This document shows, one piece after another, positions 11,468-23,381 of a stretch of 64,000 nt of DNA. The position numbers were made by a program, and so were the translations under genes. The notes under the pieces are model-generated. The model was not told the DNA's origin. It ran no database searches and was given only the letters and a program-made list of their open reading frames with translations. Numbering within the stretch: the stretch's first letter is position 1; each line of letters starts with the position of its first letter. This DNA is from Diphasiastrum complanatum (taxonomy: Eukaryota > Streptophyta > Lycopodiopsida > Lycopodiales > Lycopodiaceae), in the NCBI GenBank assembly GCA_029204225.1, contig CM055107.1, positions 17,804,718 through 17,868,717 of the forward strand. Direction: 5' to 3'.

Positions 11468-11513
11468 GCTCCCTTTGAAAGCATGATAGCTTTATGATCC
11501 CGAGACTGCTCCT

Positions 11514-12660
11514 CTATCTCTCAAAGAGTCCTTTGTCTAGGGCTTTGGTGAAGATGTCAGCAACCATGTCTTTCGTTCTGATGAAGGTGGTTTGCAACAT
11601 CTTTTTTTCAATTATATCCCTGATCAAGTGATACTTGATCGCAATATGCTTCATTCTAAGATGGAACACGAGATCTTTTGTCAGGTGTATTGTAGAGGTG
11701 TTGTCCATCTGCAAGACCAGAGGCTCGTTCCTTGTTTCGCCCAATTCGTCCAGAAACTACCTTAGTCAGATTATCTCGTTGGCCATCTTTGCTGCTACAA
11801 TGTACTCTACTTCGCAAGATGACTGGGCTACAACGGTCTGCTTGTTGCTGACCCAGAGAACTGATGCTCCTGATGCGATGGTGCATCCTCCTGAGACGCT
11901 TTTACAATCGTCTTTGAGAGATGCCCAGTTGGCATCACTGTAGGAAAGTATCCTAAAACCTGCATCACGACAATAACACAAGCCATAATCCCTCGTGAAT
12001 TGAAGATATTGCAAAATTTGTTTTGCAATCTTCCAATGTGTTGAGCCTGGATTCGTGCAGAATTGGCTCATCCTGAATACTACATAAGCAATATCAGGAC
12101 TTGTGTTGTCTGCAAGGTATATCAGTGATCCTATCAGCTTCTTGTAAGGTGTGAGCTCTCTCTTCTTCAGTCTTTGGACAGTCATCACTTTTCAGCACCG
12201 TCCTTGCGAGCATTGGAGTTTTTGCTCCTTTGCAGTTCAGCATTCCAAAGTCCTCTAGGATCTTCAAGGTGTATCTGGACTGGTGAAGGTATAACTTACC
12301 TCCCTCGTAGTCCCTTTCAATTTGTAAGCCTAGGTAACACCTGGCTTCTCCCAGATGCACTATCTCGAAATGTTTGGAGATGTCTGCCTTTACTTCAGCA
12401 ATTAGTTGTTCACTCCTACAAAGTATCAATGTGTCGTCCACATATACAGCCACTACGATGATTTGCCCATCTATAACTTTGACATATACATTGGAATCAG
12501 CCAACGAAGGCTTGAATCTTAATGATTTCAAGACTTGATCTTTCTTCTTGTACCATTGTCGGGCTAATTATTTCAGACCGTAAATGCTTCTATGCATTTT
12601 ATATGCATAGTCAAGAAGTGAATTTGAGACATATCCTGGGGGTTGATCCATGTAGACCTC
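11514..12660 (-). pseudogene. pol: RT (second half) and RNase H of copia C
   Basis: The minus strand encodes the catalytic VAVYVDDTLIL box and a YLGLQI segment (12094-12531). Next come the LIGSLIYLADNTSPDIAYVV and SDANWASLKDDCKSVSG segments of the connection and RNase H (11766-12188). Last is the C-terminal KHIAIKYHLIRDIIEK and DMVADIFTKALDKGLFE (11514-11744). Frames change at about 12150 and 11750, so no full protein can be made. The family signatures are otherwise well preserved. Confidence 0.85.
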
Positions 12661-13530
12661 TTCGTCTAGTTCACCATGCAAGAAGGCTGTCTTCTCGTCC
12701 TACCGTATCTCTGAGAGAAACCTTTTGCTACCATTCTTGCCTTGTATTTCATTACATTTCCATCTAGTCCATATTTGAGCTTGAAGACCCATTTGCATTT
12801 GACAGACTTGTGCTTATGTGATAATGGCTCCAACGTCCATACCTGGTTCTTCCTCATGGACTCCATATCTTCGTTCATGGCTTGGATCCATCTGTCATTT
12901 TTTGGACTATCAATTGCTTCCTCGAAAGTCTGCGGTTCACCACTAAACCCGCAAAACTCTTCTGATGTGAAAGCTGAGCTGCCTGGCACATATCTTGCTG
13001 GCGCTCTTCATGGTCTTGTCGACCTTCTGGGAGATCCTCCTGGAACAGCTATGCCTTTGTCTTTGTCTGCTCTGCTTGATCCGGAACCATCTTGGTTTAC
13101 AGGAGCTGTGGCGGCAGGTTGCCTCTCGAATATTTCTTCGTCAGATTCGTCACTCGAATGGGAGACGACTCAAAAATCTTCGTTTGGGTCGTCATTGGCC
13201 ATTGTCTTGCTCTCATCGAGTCTGACATCTCTCATTGTTTTCACAGTGTTCGTGTCTGGCATGTAGACTTTGTAGTATGACGAGTTGTTGTCATAACCTA
13301 CCATAAATCTCTGCTCGACTTTCTCATTGAGCTTTTTTCGAAGCTTATCAAGGATATGTGCATAAGCTGCATAGCCAAAGATTCTGACGTGAGACAGGTT
13401 GGGCTTTCTACCCCACCATAGCTCATGTGGTGTCGTGTGAGGGACACCAGACTTGCATGTTTTGTTCTAGATGTATGCGGCTATAGCTACTGCTTCAGCC
13501 CATAGTGCCCTTGGAGCTTTCGAGTAGGGC
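12661..13530 (-). pseudogene. pol: Integrase C-terminus and RT N-terminus of copia C
   Basis: The right end (about 13270-13530, minus) encodes the end of a copia integrase with VPHTTPHELWWGRKPNLSHV, then RIFGYAAYAHI and FMVGYDNNSSYYKVY. An acidic, Ser-rich linker follows. At 12666-12989 the start of RT reads WIQAMNEDMESMRKNQVWTL and CKWVFKLKYGLDGNVMKYKA. Premature stops occur in the linker. The catalytic core and zinc domain of integrase, expected further right, are absent. Confidence 0.8.
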
Positions 13531-13540
13531 ATCATGGTAG

Positions 13541-14236
13541 CTCATTAATGCAAAATGCCAAGTTTGGCCTACATAGAACTCGAGTTGCATGGTTTCGTAA
13601 TATCTAGATTGATGAATACAACTTACATATAGTTTGTAGACATAGAATAGCAAAGTCATGCTTGTAAAAACTCGTGGCAATTCACATGCATTGATTGTAA
13701 GTGATCCTTAGTGACATGCAAGGCATGCACAAAGTGTAATGGACACATGCATGATGATTTGGACATCTCTAGTTAGAACTAGTACTCTTGTAAAAAGTTG
13801 GTAGAATTTTATGCATGACAAGTGACAAATGTCACATAGACTCTAGATGTCACTTTAGATGTCATTTTGTAATGGATGGATGTGGTTCTACTTCAAGCTA
13901 CCTCAAACTCCATAAATATGTGTAGCTCTCCTCACAATGATTGATGAAGAACCAAAGTTTTGTAGCTATCTCATGTCATTTTGGATCTAAACTATTTTGC
14001 TTGTTATCTCTCTACTTTTCTCTCTCTAACTCGTGTTGAAGCTAATGCTTATACACTGATATCTTGTACTTTTGCTCATTATTGATTCATTGCTATCATA
14101 TTCAGTTGCTTAGCATGCTAGATTATGGTTAAGCCATTTCTTTTGAACTAGATCTTGCTAATCAATCTAGAATCAGGTTATTGTGCTAATCACAAAGCTT
14201 AATTAGATCCATCAAACTTGTGGACATTTCCCACAC
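13541..14236. mobile_element. LTR-like insertion inside copia C
   Basis: About 0.7 kb of non-coding, T-rich sequence interrupts the copia reading frame between protease and the integrase end. It ends in TTCCCACACGTGTGAA, close to the LTR end TCCACACGTGTGAATTCAACA of copia K. It also carries a TATAAATA-like box near 13913 (CCATAAATATG). I take it as a solo LTR, or LTR fragment, of a K-related family. Exact ends and a target duplication were not found. Confidence 0.45.
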
Positions 14237-14261
14237 GTGTGAAATCTAAAAATATTCTCAA

Positions 14262-15687
14262 TCATGAGCCTGATGCTCCTGATCTGCAGGTAGTCACACC
14301 TTCAGATGATATAGGTTTCCTTTCCTTCTGCCTTGAGCCATCAAAAGTATTGGTACTGGCGTCAATCACGTTGCATGCTTCGTCAAAAAACATCACACAC
14401 ATCCCTGCATCTACTATTCTTGCTATAGAGAGCAAGTCTTTTGCAGAGTAGGCATGAACAGAACATTTTTGAGTCATCTATCTCTGCCATTGGTGTTGAG
14501 CCATAGTGAACCAATACCGTTCACTTGATGTCTAGATCCATCTCCAAGAACTATGAATCTTGAGGGATCTACACGTCTGAAATCAGAAATTATTCATCTT
14601 GATGTCACGAAGTGTGAAGTGGCTCCTGAATCTAGGATCACCTCATGTGTGTCGGATGTTGATGCTGCACACACATCTTCACAGATATAGGCGGTCGAAC
14701 AATTTCTGTTCGTTCTTTCTTCGCCCATTTTCGAGCTCTCAGGCTCTTTGACATAGGATGAACTATTGCTATTCTCTTGTCTGTTTTGTGTTGATTTGTT
14801 TTTCGGGTTCTAGTGGCAATCCTCGGCTGTGTGACCCTTCTTATGGCAATGTAAACACTCAATCTTGGGATTGAGCCAGCATGTATCTACTGTATGTCCG
14901 TCTCTTCTGCATCTCATGCAAGTCTTCTTATCTGCACCTTGTTGTTTTGACCTCCCTTTGCTCTTCCAGTTGCTCTTGTTGGTCCCCTCTGCTTGCTGGT
15001 CACGATCGTGCCTCTAATTCGACTCCCTCTTAGGCTTAAATTGCTTTTTGGATTTTTCTTTGTTGTCGTAGAGGGCCTGGTCAGAACCATCTTTGTGATC
15101 AAGATGTTCTCTGGCCTCGACTTCCTCTCGAATCTTGACAATCGTCTTTTTGAGGTTCATGGTAGGATCTTTTGCGAGCAGGGTTCTCGTCGTCTTGAAT
15201 GATCTAGGTAAGGCTCTCAATAGGTACGTGAGCTGCTTCTCAGCTGACACAACGTTCTCTGCTCCAGAATTATGTAGTGACAAAAACAGATCCTTCATCT
15301 TTCTTATGAAGGAAGTGAGGTCTTTTTTATCCCTTTGCAAATTCGTCAGCTGATCTTCTAGCATCATGATTTGACTTCTTGATTTTGTCTGAAATCTTGT
15401 GAGCAATGCATCCCACATCTTCTTAGCTTTGGAGAGTATAGCCAGGTCAAGTGTGAGACTATATTCGATGGAAGATGATAGCAAGCTACTGCCTTGTCAT
15501 TTTTCTCCCTCCATTCGCACAGCTCCTTGTCTGTTGTCGTAGGCATTTCTTCTGTGCCATCCACCCAGGGAAATAGTCCTTCGCCCTTGAGTATCAATGA
15601 TGTCTTAACTTTCCAAGCTAGAAAGTTAGATCCTGAAGAATCAAGTACTGTGCAGATCTTGCTTTGCATGTTGCTGATTGAAGCCAT
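14262..15687 (-). pseudogene. gag: Gag and protease of copia C
   Basis: The minus strand starts with MASISNMQSKICTVLDSSGS at 15687 and continues through the UBN2-type gag region (MWDALLTRFQTKSRSQIMML). It then shows two zinc knuckles, CMRCRRDGHTVDTC and CLHCHKKGHTAEDC (about 14820-14930), and the protease active site EVILDSGATSHFV near 14620. The frame shifts near 15450 and has stops at about 15015, 14820 and below 14600. Two knuckles per gag is a feature of some copia lineages. Confidence 0.85.
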
Positions 15688-15788
15688 TGCTTCTTGAAGT
15701 CTGTTCCCTTGTTGATGGTTGTTTTTCTGAATGTTTGGCCTCTTGGATCTGATAGCTTCTCAGTTATGTGAAACTATAACAAGATAGG

Positions 15789-15803
15789 TAGGCTCTGATA
15801 CCA
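15789..15803 (-). other. Primer-binding site of copia C
   Basis: The minus strand reads TGGTATCAGAGCCTAC, the initiator Met-tRNA primer site used by most plant copia elements. It lies one base from the LTR end. Confidence 0.9.
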
Positions 15804-15804
15804 C

Positions 15805-16848
15805 TGATGAGAATCAGTCGCGAAGCTTTTGGGAAAGCAAAATTGTCGCGAACACGAAGGGACCACGATCCTCTTGCAATTGTGCGATCGTTGGACACTA
15901 CCAGCTGAATCACTCCTACAGTCCTCCAGAATGTAGTCAGGCACTGCTGATCTACGTTTATAAAATTTATGCAGCATTCAACATAGTTTCAACCAAGGTG
16001 CGGAATTCAAATAAACAAAAAAAACTCAGACATACAAATGACAGTAGAAGCATTTGCATTCAAGATCAGACACAACCAGAAAATTGACATGTGCGCAAAG
16101 GCTATAATATCGTCTATTGATTTTCTTTCTCTGATTCTTCAAGCACTGCATGCATATCCACGTCGTGTGTTGGCATGAAAGAGATACACTTCTCTCACAG
16201 ATGTATGTATTGCTTACTAGCGGACTTTGAATCTCTATGGATCCTGATCACAGAACACGTCTCGCACACAGGCGGACTTGTTGTTTGTATTTCGTCTTGA
16301 TTGCTTACTAGCATCAGACTGCTACATTCCATTGTATGTGTATTCTGTTGATCTATATGTCAAGTATGATTTAGTAAGTATAGTCGCTCTATGTAGATCT
16401 AAGATTAGAGTGATTAAGCATCTACAACTAATTAGGGAATTACAAGAGTGACAAACTAGCCACGACTTAAAGTGTATTTGCTGACGTCATGCCATCAAAT
16501 CAGATATTCGTACTTCTGGGTACTTGCGTGATATTTGCTGATACTCTTTGGAGTGTGAGGGGCAAAATGGGTTTTGCAACATTTTTCGTGTCGCGTCGTT
16601 GGTTTCGTTTTGCTCGTCTGCCTTTCTCTCGTACTGGACCGCAAAAGATTCTCGTGCTAGATTGCAAAAGATTCTCGTTCGTGAATCTTTCGTGTTCGCG
16701 AACCGTTCGTCTTCGTTTCCTTTGACTTTCGTGTTTGCAAAACTTTTCGTGTTTCGTGTCTTCTGACTTTCGTGTTCGCGAACATCTTCATCAGGTTGAG
16801 GGCTAAAAGCTAGCAAGGCTTTGTAGTTAGAAACATTTTGTTTCTTCA
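15805..16848 (-). repeat. 5' LTR of copia C (1044 bp)
   Basis: It is bounded by the primer-binding site on the left and by ...TTTCTTCA on the right, giving TG...CA ends. Its last 130 bases match the truncated copy at 11338-11467. The 16560-16790 part is rich in TTCGTG/GCGAAC words. Confidence 0.85.
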
Positions 16849-17930
16849 TAGGGAACCTATCCCTATAAGGTGATGCCATTCGGACTTTGCAATGCCCCAA
16901 GCACTTTCTAGCGAGTCATGCAGGCGGCATTCAAAGAGTATTTGCAAAAATTTATGGAAATTTTCTTGGACGATCTATGCGTGCATGGGCCAAACTCTGA
17001 ACACTTATCCGATCTGAAGAAGGTGCTACAAAAATGTCACAAATTTCAAATCTCCTTGAATCCAGAAAAATGTCAATTTTGGGTTACACATGGCTTGATT
17101 CTTGGCCATATAGTGTCTAGACATGGGATCGCCACAAACCTATCAAAACTCAAGATCATTGTTGATCTACCACCTCCAGGAACGATCTGTGAGGTCTACA
17201 TTCTTATGGGTCATGCTAACTATTACAGGATTTTCATTCTAGATTTTGCGGAGTTAGCACGACCAATTTACAAACTCACAACGGGTCCACATTTGAGCGA
17301 GGAAGCCCTAAAGGCTTTTCAAAAACTTAAAGATGCATAAGTTTCAGCACCAATCCCGCCCAATTGTTCCATTGAGTTTCATGTGCATACGGACGCATCG
17401 AAGTATGTAGTTGGAGCAGTCTTAACCCAGCCAGGAGAACACAAAAAGGATTTTTTGATCCGATTTGCAAGCCAACAACTCAATGATACATGAATGAATT
17501 ATTCAACCACAGAGAGGGAAGCACTGGCAATGATATATGCGGTTAAGAAGTTTCGGCACTACCTAATGGCCACACACTTTGTTTTTTATATGAACCATCA
17601 ACCCTTGCTTTATCTCATTAACAAAACCTGCAACACAAGAAGAATCACTCGATGGCTACTTCTCTTGTTAGAATTTGATTTTTGGATAGTAGTTCGCAAG
17701 GGAAAACAACACTACATGGCAGATCATGTATTGTGTATCAAGGGGAAGAAGGTTGCAACCCAACCCAACGATGAGCTACTTGATGTTGTCTTATTTTATG
17801 TAGACACAATACCGGAATGGGTTGTTGACATAGTTGAATATCTAATGAGGGAACAACCAGACGAATCACTACCGAAGGCGGATAAGCAGAAATTGATCTT
17901 GAAAGCTCGACCTTATTAGTTGATTGCCGG
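16849..17930 (+). pseudogene. pol: RT and RNase H of gypsy B, 5' truncated
   Basis: The frame enters RT in the middle, directly at the copia C LTR, with YKVMPFGLCNAPSTF. The FLDD box (MEIFLDDLCVHGP) follows at about 16950, then the thumb (NPEKCQFWVTHGLILGHIVS). RNase H at 17370-17720 shows HVHTDASKYVVGAVLTQPGE, TTEREALAMIYAVKKFRHYL and NHQPLLYLINK. In-frame stops fall at 16909, 17338 and about 17490. The fingers and palm start of RT are missing, together with protease and most of gag. Confidence 0.85.
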
Positions 17931-19051
17931 CCAATTGTACCAAAGAGGACCAGATGGGATTCTTCGACGATGTATTCTCCCTTATGAGGCCAGCCAAATC
18001 ATTTCACTTTCACATGAAGGCATGGGTGAAGGTCATTTTGCATCCGACATTACAGTTTGCAAGATCCTGCAATCAAGATGCTAGTGGCCGACGAATCATA
18101 AGGATACAGCAGAATACTTGAGGAAATGCGATGTGTGCCAAAGGGCAAGGAGACCAACGAGACTAAATTATGACCTTCTACACCCGGTCTTAGCCCAAGC
18201 ACCATCTGAAAAGTGGGGATTGGATTATATTGGTCCAATCCATCCTGCAGCAAGAAGTACCCAAGCCCGATATATAATCATGGCCACCGACTACCTCACC
18301 AAGTGAGTCGAAGCCAAGGCAGTAAGAGTAGCTGATGCTAGGACTACTACCAAGTTTCTCTATGAAAACATCATTGTGCTCTTTGGGTGCCTGGTGGAGA
18401 TAGTCAACGATCACGGGAGACATTTCATCATTGAGACCATCAAGGTCCTGTTGGAGGAATTCTTTGTGATCCATAGAACCAATATGCCTTATTATCCTCG
18501 CGGTGATGGGCAAGCGGAGTCATCCAATAAGATCCTGTGTAGCGTGTTCACAAAAATAGTTGAAGCTAGCAGATCGGATTGGGAACACAAGTTGCATGAT
18601 GCTTTGTGGGCATTCAGGACAGCATATAAGGGAAGCACTGATCAAACGCCATTCCAATTGGTTTATGGTCAGGATGCAGTTTTTAGTCCCTTCATTCAGG
18701 ATTGCCACAACGCAATGCCTTGATGAATGTAGGTCTCTGCAATTACGCCACGAAGCTTTGCATAAACTCTGTGAAACACGCTTACTAGCTATACATGCAC
18801 TGACAGCTGAAAAGGAAAGACGCAAAGCATGGCACGATTGCAGGTTACAAAGGAAAGATCTTCGATCCAGAGATCTAGTCATGATGTATAAAACCAAGGC
18901 GATCAAGGGGAAATTAAAATTCATAGGCGAAGGTCCTTATCGAATCAAAGAAATTCTTCATGGAGCCGTGAATTTGGAGAGGCTAGATGGGACACCTTTC
19001 GACACATCCATCAACAAAAGCCGGTTGCACAAATATTGGCCACACCTGTGA
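17931..19051 (+). pseudogene. pol: Integrase of gypsy B, broken
   Basis: The zinc domain is present as SHEGMGEGHF then CDVCQRAR. The core shows LDYIGPIHP (about 18220), NDHGRHF (about 18408) and GQAESSNK (about 18510), so the three acidic positions are recognisable. The tail RKAWHDCRLQRKDLRSRDLVMM at 18810 matches the same region in element A. Stops at 17918, 18120, 18305 and 18723 and a frame change near 18720 inactivate it. Confidence 0.85.
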
Positions 19052-20272
19052 GACAGATCCAGGTTGGTGGTGGAAATTTACGAAAAGCTCATTTGCAAGG
19101 CCATCACCACTAGATCTAGAAAGATCAAGATAGATCAAGCTAGATCCAGCCAGATCTGGCAAGATCAGAGAAGATCCAACCAGATCCAAGAGGGATCCAG
19201 GTCCAGATAGAATCAGGAGGAAAGCAGATCATCAGATTACACCATTAAGCCCCTAATTTGTAGACTAGAGACCTTGATCTTAGAAACCATGGCAAAATAA
19301 GGGCAAACTTCACCAAAATTGATGGATCTACTACAAAATATCTATTAGAACTTTCAGAGAGTCAGCTACAGTCAGATCTAACATGGATGCAACAGATTAC
19401 TGGTTTACAAAAGTCAGCAAAAGGAGAATGACCTCAACCAGTATATCCAGAGCCTCTCCAAAGCACTAACAGATGCCTCCACCAAGGTGCAAGAGCTTCA
19501 ATCTGGAGCGTCCCAATGGCTTGCCCCCCTCCAGGTGCAACTCCACATATATGAAGCAGAAAATACGTGTCTGGAGGAGGAGGTGCAAGCCTTGCAAAGT
19601 GAAAAACTCATCTGGTTAGCTCAACTTACACTTGACTCACGGCCACTAACTCAAGCAAAGATAAATCTCTTCAGGCTACAGGTGCAGGTTTATAGTCAAA
19701 CTCTGAATAGCTACCAGACGAAGTTCGACAAATATCGGGCCAGCGCAACTCAAGAGCTCGCCCAGGCCAAACAAGCCCTCAAGGCTTGTCAACAATTTAT
19801 GGAGAAGAAGGCTCAACCAACCCCGGTGGTGATTTCAATGCCACCTCTCTTTGATGCTGCACAGACAAATATGAGCCAAGACCAAGGCTAGGACACGGGT
19901 CCCAACCATAGCCACGGGGAAGGACAAGCCTCCTCATCAAGAGGCTCGCACACTATATCTGTCACTCGGGCTTTCCGACGCCCCAAGTCCGTGGAGGAAA
20001 AAATCAACGAATTCTTATCCAAATATCCCCACGAGTCTTCAAGAGGAGGTTGGCAGATATCCTTCTCAACGCAAACTATCAAGGAAAACAAGCTGCAGGC
20101 ACTCTCCGCACTCTTACCACAACTAGAGTGGCGTTAAAAGCTTTTCGAACGTGACCCTGTGGCCATCAGGGCTTATGTGACCAGTCCTCAACAACTTTGG
20201 GTAAATGCCCATTTTTTGCCATGTTTACGACAAACCAAATGGGCGGAATGCGGCACCCCAATGGACAAAATC
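19052..20272 (+). pseudogene. Post-pol region of gypsy B with coiled-coil ORF
   Basis: A spacer (19052-19250) contains repeated AGATC words. A frame that is open at 19487-19891 encodes a helical Gln/Glu/Leu-rich protein (ENTCLEEEVQALQSEKLIWL, then AQAKQALKACQQFMEKKAQ). After a stop, the same frame continues to about 20280 with NEFLSKYPHESSRGGW and SALLPQLEW. It occupies the same position as the coiled-coil ORF of element A and has a similar layout. The product is unknown. It ends where copia D begins. Confidence 0.5.
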
Positions 20273-20533
20273 TGTCAATAATCAGATATGCAACATCAAG
20301 CATTCACCATAAGCAATCACCAAAGAAGCCGAAAGAAGAACACGCACTATCAATCTATCACACTACTACATACTGAATGTAAAATGTACATATAAATCCT
20401 GAACCCTGATAGAGAGGGAGAACCTAGAAGTAGACTACTAGACTAGCCAACGGCTAGTTACAACTAGTAATAAAGTACATTGTACACACTAATTAAGAAG
20501 TGTAACAACGAAGTTTATCATTGATTTCTAGCA
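20273..20533 (-). repeat. 3' LTR of copia D (about 261 bp)
   Basis: On the minus strand it begins TGCTAGAAATCAATG directly after the purine tract TTTTAAGGGAGAG. The other end at about 20273 (TGTCAATAATC on plus) is inferred from the TG rule. No second copy exists in the window to confirm the boundary. Confidence 0.6.
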
Positions 20534-21763
20534 CTCTCCCTTAAAATTACATTCTTCTATTCCTAGTAGAGTATGAAACTTTTCAAATTTACATCTACCT
20601 AATGACTTAGTAAAAATATCTGCCACTTGATCTTCAGATTTATAGAAAACAAGATCAATGGCTCCATCAAGAATTTTCTCTCGAACAAAATGATAATGTA
20701 TTTCGATGTGCTTGGTTTGAACATGTAAAACTAGATTTTTGGCAAGGTGAATGCAACTTTGATTGTTGCAGGATATAGTAGTTGCATCCACTTGTGGTTG
20801 ACCTAAATCCACAAGCAATCTTCGTAACCATAGCGCTTCTTGTGCAACATTGTTGAGTGCTAGATATTCAGCTTCCTTCGAGGATAAGACTACTGTAGGT
20901 TGCTTTTTGCTGCTCCATGAAACTGCAGCTGTACCATAACTGAATGTATGACCACTGGTAGACCTTATGTCATCAATATTACCTGACCAATCAACATCTG
21001 TATATCCTATCAATATTGGCACTTCAGGTTGATCATACTTCAAACCAAAATTCAATGTCTCTCGAATGTATCTGAAAATACGTTTAGCAGACTTCCAGTG
21101 TGTTTGACTAGGATCTTGCATAAATTGACTAACAACACCAACAATATAAGAAATATCAGGTCGTATGTGTGTCAAATAAATCAAACTACCCACCAACTGT
21201 CTATACAAATAAGCATCCACTTTCTCATATTCATCATATGCAGTAAGCTTCGTGTTGACATCCATAGGTGTACTCAAAGGCTTACAATCTTGCATATTGA
21301 ACTTATAACGCAAATCTCATGCATATTTGCTTTGTGTAAGAAAGACCACATTTTTCTTTTGCCATACTTCAATGCCAAGACAATAGTGCATCAATCCTAG
21401 ATCGCTCATGTCAAAAGCATTGGAAAGATCTGATTTGATTTCGTCAATTAAGCTCTCATTACTTCCTATAATAATCAAATCATCCACGTACAACACAATG
21501 AACACTATATCTGAATCTTGCCTTAGAATATAAAGATTAGGATCAGCATCACTCTTTACCATTCTCCTTCGCTTGAAGTATTCATCACTCAAGAGTACTA
21601 CGCCCATGGTGCTTGCTTCAGACCATAAATAGCTTTGTTGAGCTTACAAACAAGGTGCTCTCTCCTTGGTTCAATAAATCTTTGAGGTTGTACTAAGGAC
21701 ACCTCTTCATTCAGCACTCCATTAAGAAAAGCAGATTTAACACCCATTTGCTGGATCTTGTCG
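20528..21763 (-). pseudogene. pol: RT and RNase H of copia D
   Basis: From the right, the minus strand encodes QMGVKSAFLNGVLNEEVSL and KLNKAIYGLKQAP, then the catalytic VLYVDDLIIIGSN box with YCLGIEV (21317-21607). A long, nearly intact connection/RNase H block follows (20528-21313): RQLVGSLIYLTHIRPDISY, IGYTDVDWSGNIDDIRSTSG, LSSKEAEYLALNNVAQEALW, KHIEIHYHFVREKILDGAID and DQVADIFTKSL. Only isolated stops (for example near 21315 and 21605) break it. It is better preserved than copia C. Confidence 0.88.
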
Positions 21764-21764
21764 T

Positions 21765-22096
21765 ACTATTAGTCTAGTTAACGATTAGACTGAAAATTCG
21801 TTCACCTATACCATAGGAGGTATACTTAACTATGAGTTAAAGTTACTCTAGTTTATCATGTCTTTTCGTATCTAGTCATTTCGTATGGACAACCTAGTAA
21901 AGGTTGTCCAAGACAATGGCTTTTCCTTTGAAAGGTCTTGTCCTTAATTACAAGGCAAGTACTTACGAGATATATTCCCGGAAAATGACTTAGGCCTCTT
22001 CATGATCTATACTTATCCAGCTCATATCTTCATTTTCGAGTATATCATGCCATATTTATGTTGATATTTAATATTTAACATTTTCATGGCATCACA
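21765..22096 (-). repeat. Putative 3' LTR of gypsy E
   Basis: On the plus strand it ends GGCATCACA next to the complement of a purine tract (TATCCCCTTCCTCA, 22097-22110). It begins near TGGATCTTGTCGTACTAT, close to the start of the other LTR (TGGTATAAGTCGTACTAT). Apart from these ends, the two LTRs do not align by eye. Confidence 0.45.
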
Positions 22097-22404
22097 TATC
22101 CCCTTCCTCAAATGTGAAACGTCCTCGTGAACATATCATCTTTATTTCGAGGAGTATTTGAAAAACATTCTTGTTCGTCAGATTGTCGTTGAGGCGAAAA
22201 GATATTTCTTCGTGTATTTCATCCTTTAGATATTTCTTCATCTTAGAGAATATATGTCTTGTTGTTTCTTTTAATTGAATAGGTCGTTTTGAGTTGATCT
22301 TTGAATTGCTGATGAAAACTGGAATCAAGCTTCAAAACATCTTTAAACTTCAAAAAGTCAGCATCCCATAGAAACATCACCACGACAAAGACACGAATGA
22401 ACTT

Positions 22405-23381
22405 TCAGGAATGATTCAATTCTTCATATAACTTCTGAGCAAGCTCCAAGTTCTGTTGAGCTTTGATCAAGAGCAAGTCTTCTTTCGATTTGGTATAGCG
22501 GCCAACTGGTAAGCTGTCGAATTCTTCTAACTTAACCGGGAGAAATGTTCCATCGAATAGCTCCTGGGTTAACTTGGTATCTTCATCTGAATCACTTCGT
22601 AGAGTGATTTTTTTACAGTAACGAACTGAAAATCTAGTAAAATTGCTTTTAACACAAAGGTTCTGAACAAAAAATAATTTCTTCGTCGCAAAGGTACCAA
22701 ATTGCCAAAATGAATATGTACAAAATTGCTTATAACGAAATGACTTCCTTCTATCTTGCAAATTATGACGAATCTCCGCAAAATATTATGCAAGGTCTTG
22801 CTCCCAAGCCACATATAGACTGAATAATTTCGGATAAGCCATATTGATATTTATCAGCAGACCTGCATCGTCTAATGAGCCTAAATCTGCAACCGCTTGT
22901 GGTTTGTACATCTGAAACTGCGATTTTCGCTTCCAAAAATGTCGCTTATTATCTTCGTTTCGCAAAAATTGAAGTTCTTTGATATGGATATATTCGAGAG
23001 CATACATAGCCAAAGAGCCTATGTATAACTCTGCCGATCCAAAAGTACGACCTATAATTTACCCTAGATTATGCCCCAGCAGAGACATCCTTTCTGCTCG
23101 ATAGTGAGTTGGGCCCGTAACCAGAGAAAGTCGTCCTTCTCCCACAGTCGCTTCCAGTCGTCGAAGGCGATGCCTTCTGCACTTGGTAGCATCATGTAAT
23201 CCACACGCCATTGCAACTCAATATTAAAAGCATGTGGACACCATTTCCAGAAGCGATCAGCAAATGCACGGAATCTGTCAGCACATACCTTCGACTGATT
23301 TCGTCGCATTCGCTTTGGCTGTGTAGATGTAGTTGTCAAATCTTGAGTTTGCAACTCAGCAGCCAGCTTCTGATCTTCCAT
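22405..23381 (-). pseudogene. Distal post-pol ORFs of gypsy E
   Basis: Three consecutive minus frames (23064-23381, 22786-23013, 22405-22761) appear to be one broken protein continuing from the coiled-coil ORF upstream. Visible segments include RFRAFADRFWKWCPHAFNIE, DDWKRLWEKDDFLWLRAQ, EYIHIKELQFLRNEDNKRHF and LLIKAQQNLELAQKLYEEL. The content is rich in aromatic and charged residues. I do not recognise the family. It ends about 300 bases before the purine tract. Confidence 0.45.

Larger units (their letters stand above)
11338..16848 (-). mobile_element. Copia retrotransposon C, reverse, truncated 3' LTR and lost integrase core
   Basis: Reading the minus strand, the order is 5' LTR (15805-16848), primer site, gag with two zinc knuckles, protease, an inserted LTR-like block, the end of integrase, RT, RNase H, polypurine tract, and only about 130 bases of 3' LTR. 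Integrase before RT marks it as Ty1/copia. Its LTR carries long runs of TTCG/CGAA-like words. No target duplication can be read because the left LTR end is missing. Confidence 0.85.
20273..21763 (-). mobile_element. Copia retrotransposon D, 3' part, reverse
   Basis: A small LTR (20273-20533) is followed by the complement of a polypurine tract (20534-20546) and then, on the minus strand, RNase H and RT read leftwards from 21763. The element stops abruptly in RT, where the LTR of gypsy E begins. The matching front part may be copia F at 31432-31958 beyond gypsy E. Confidence 0.75.

Noticed and set aside
15791-15803. tRNA-like sequence
   Set aside because: Only the 3' complement of Met-tRNA is present, as a primer-binding site; no cloverleaf could be drawn there or elsewhere in the window.
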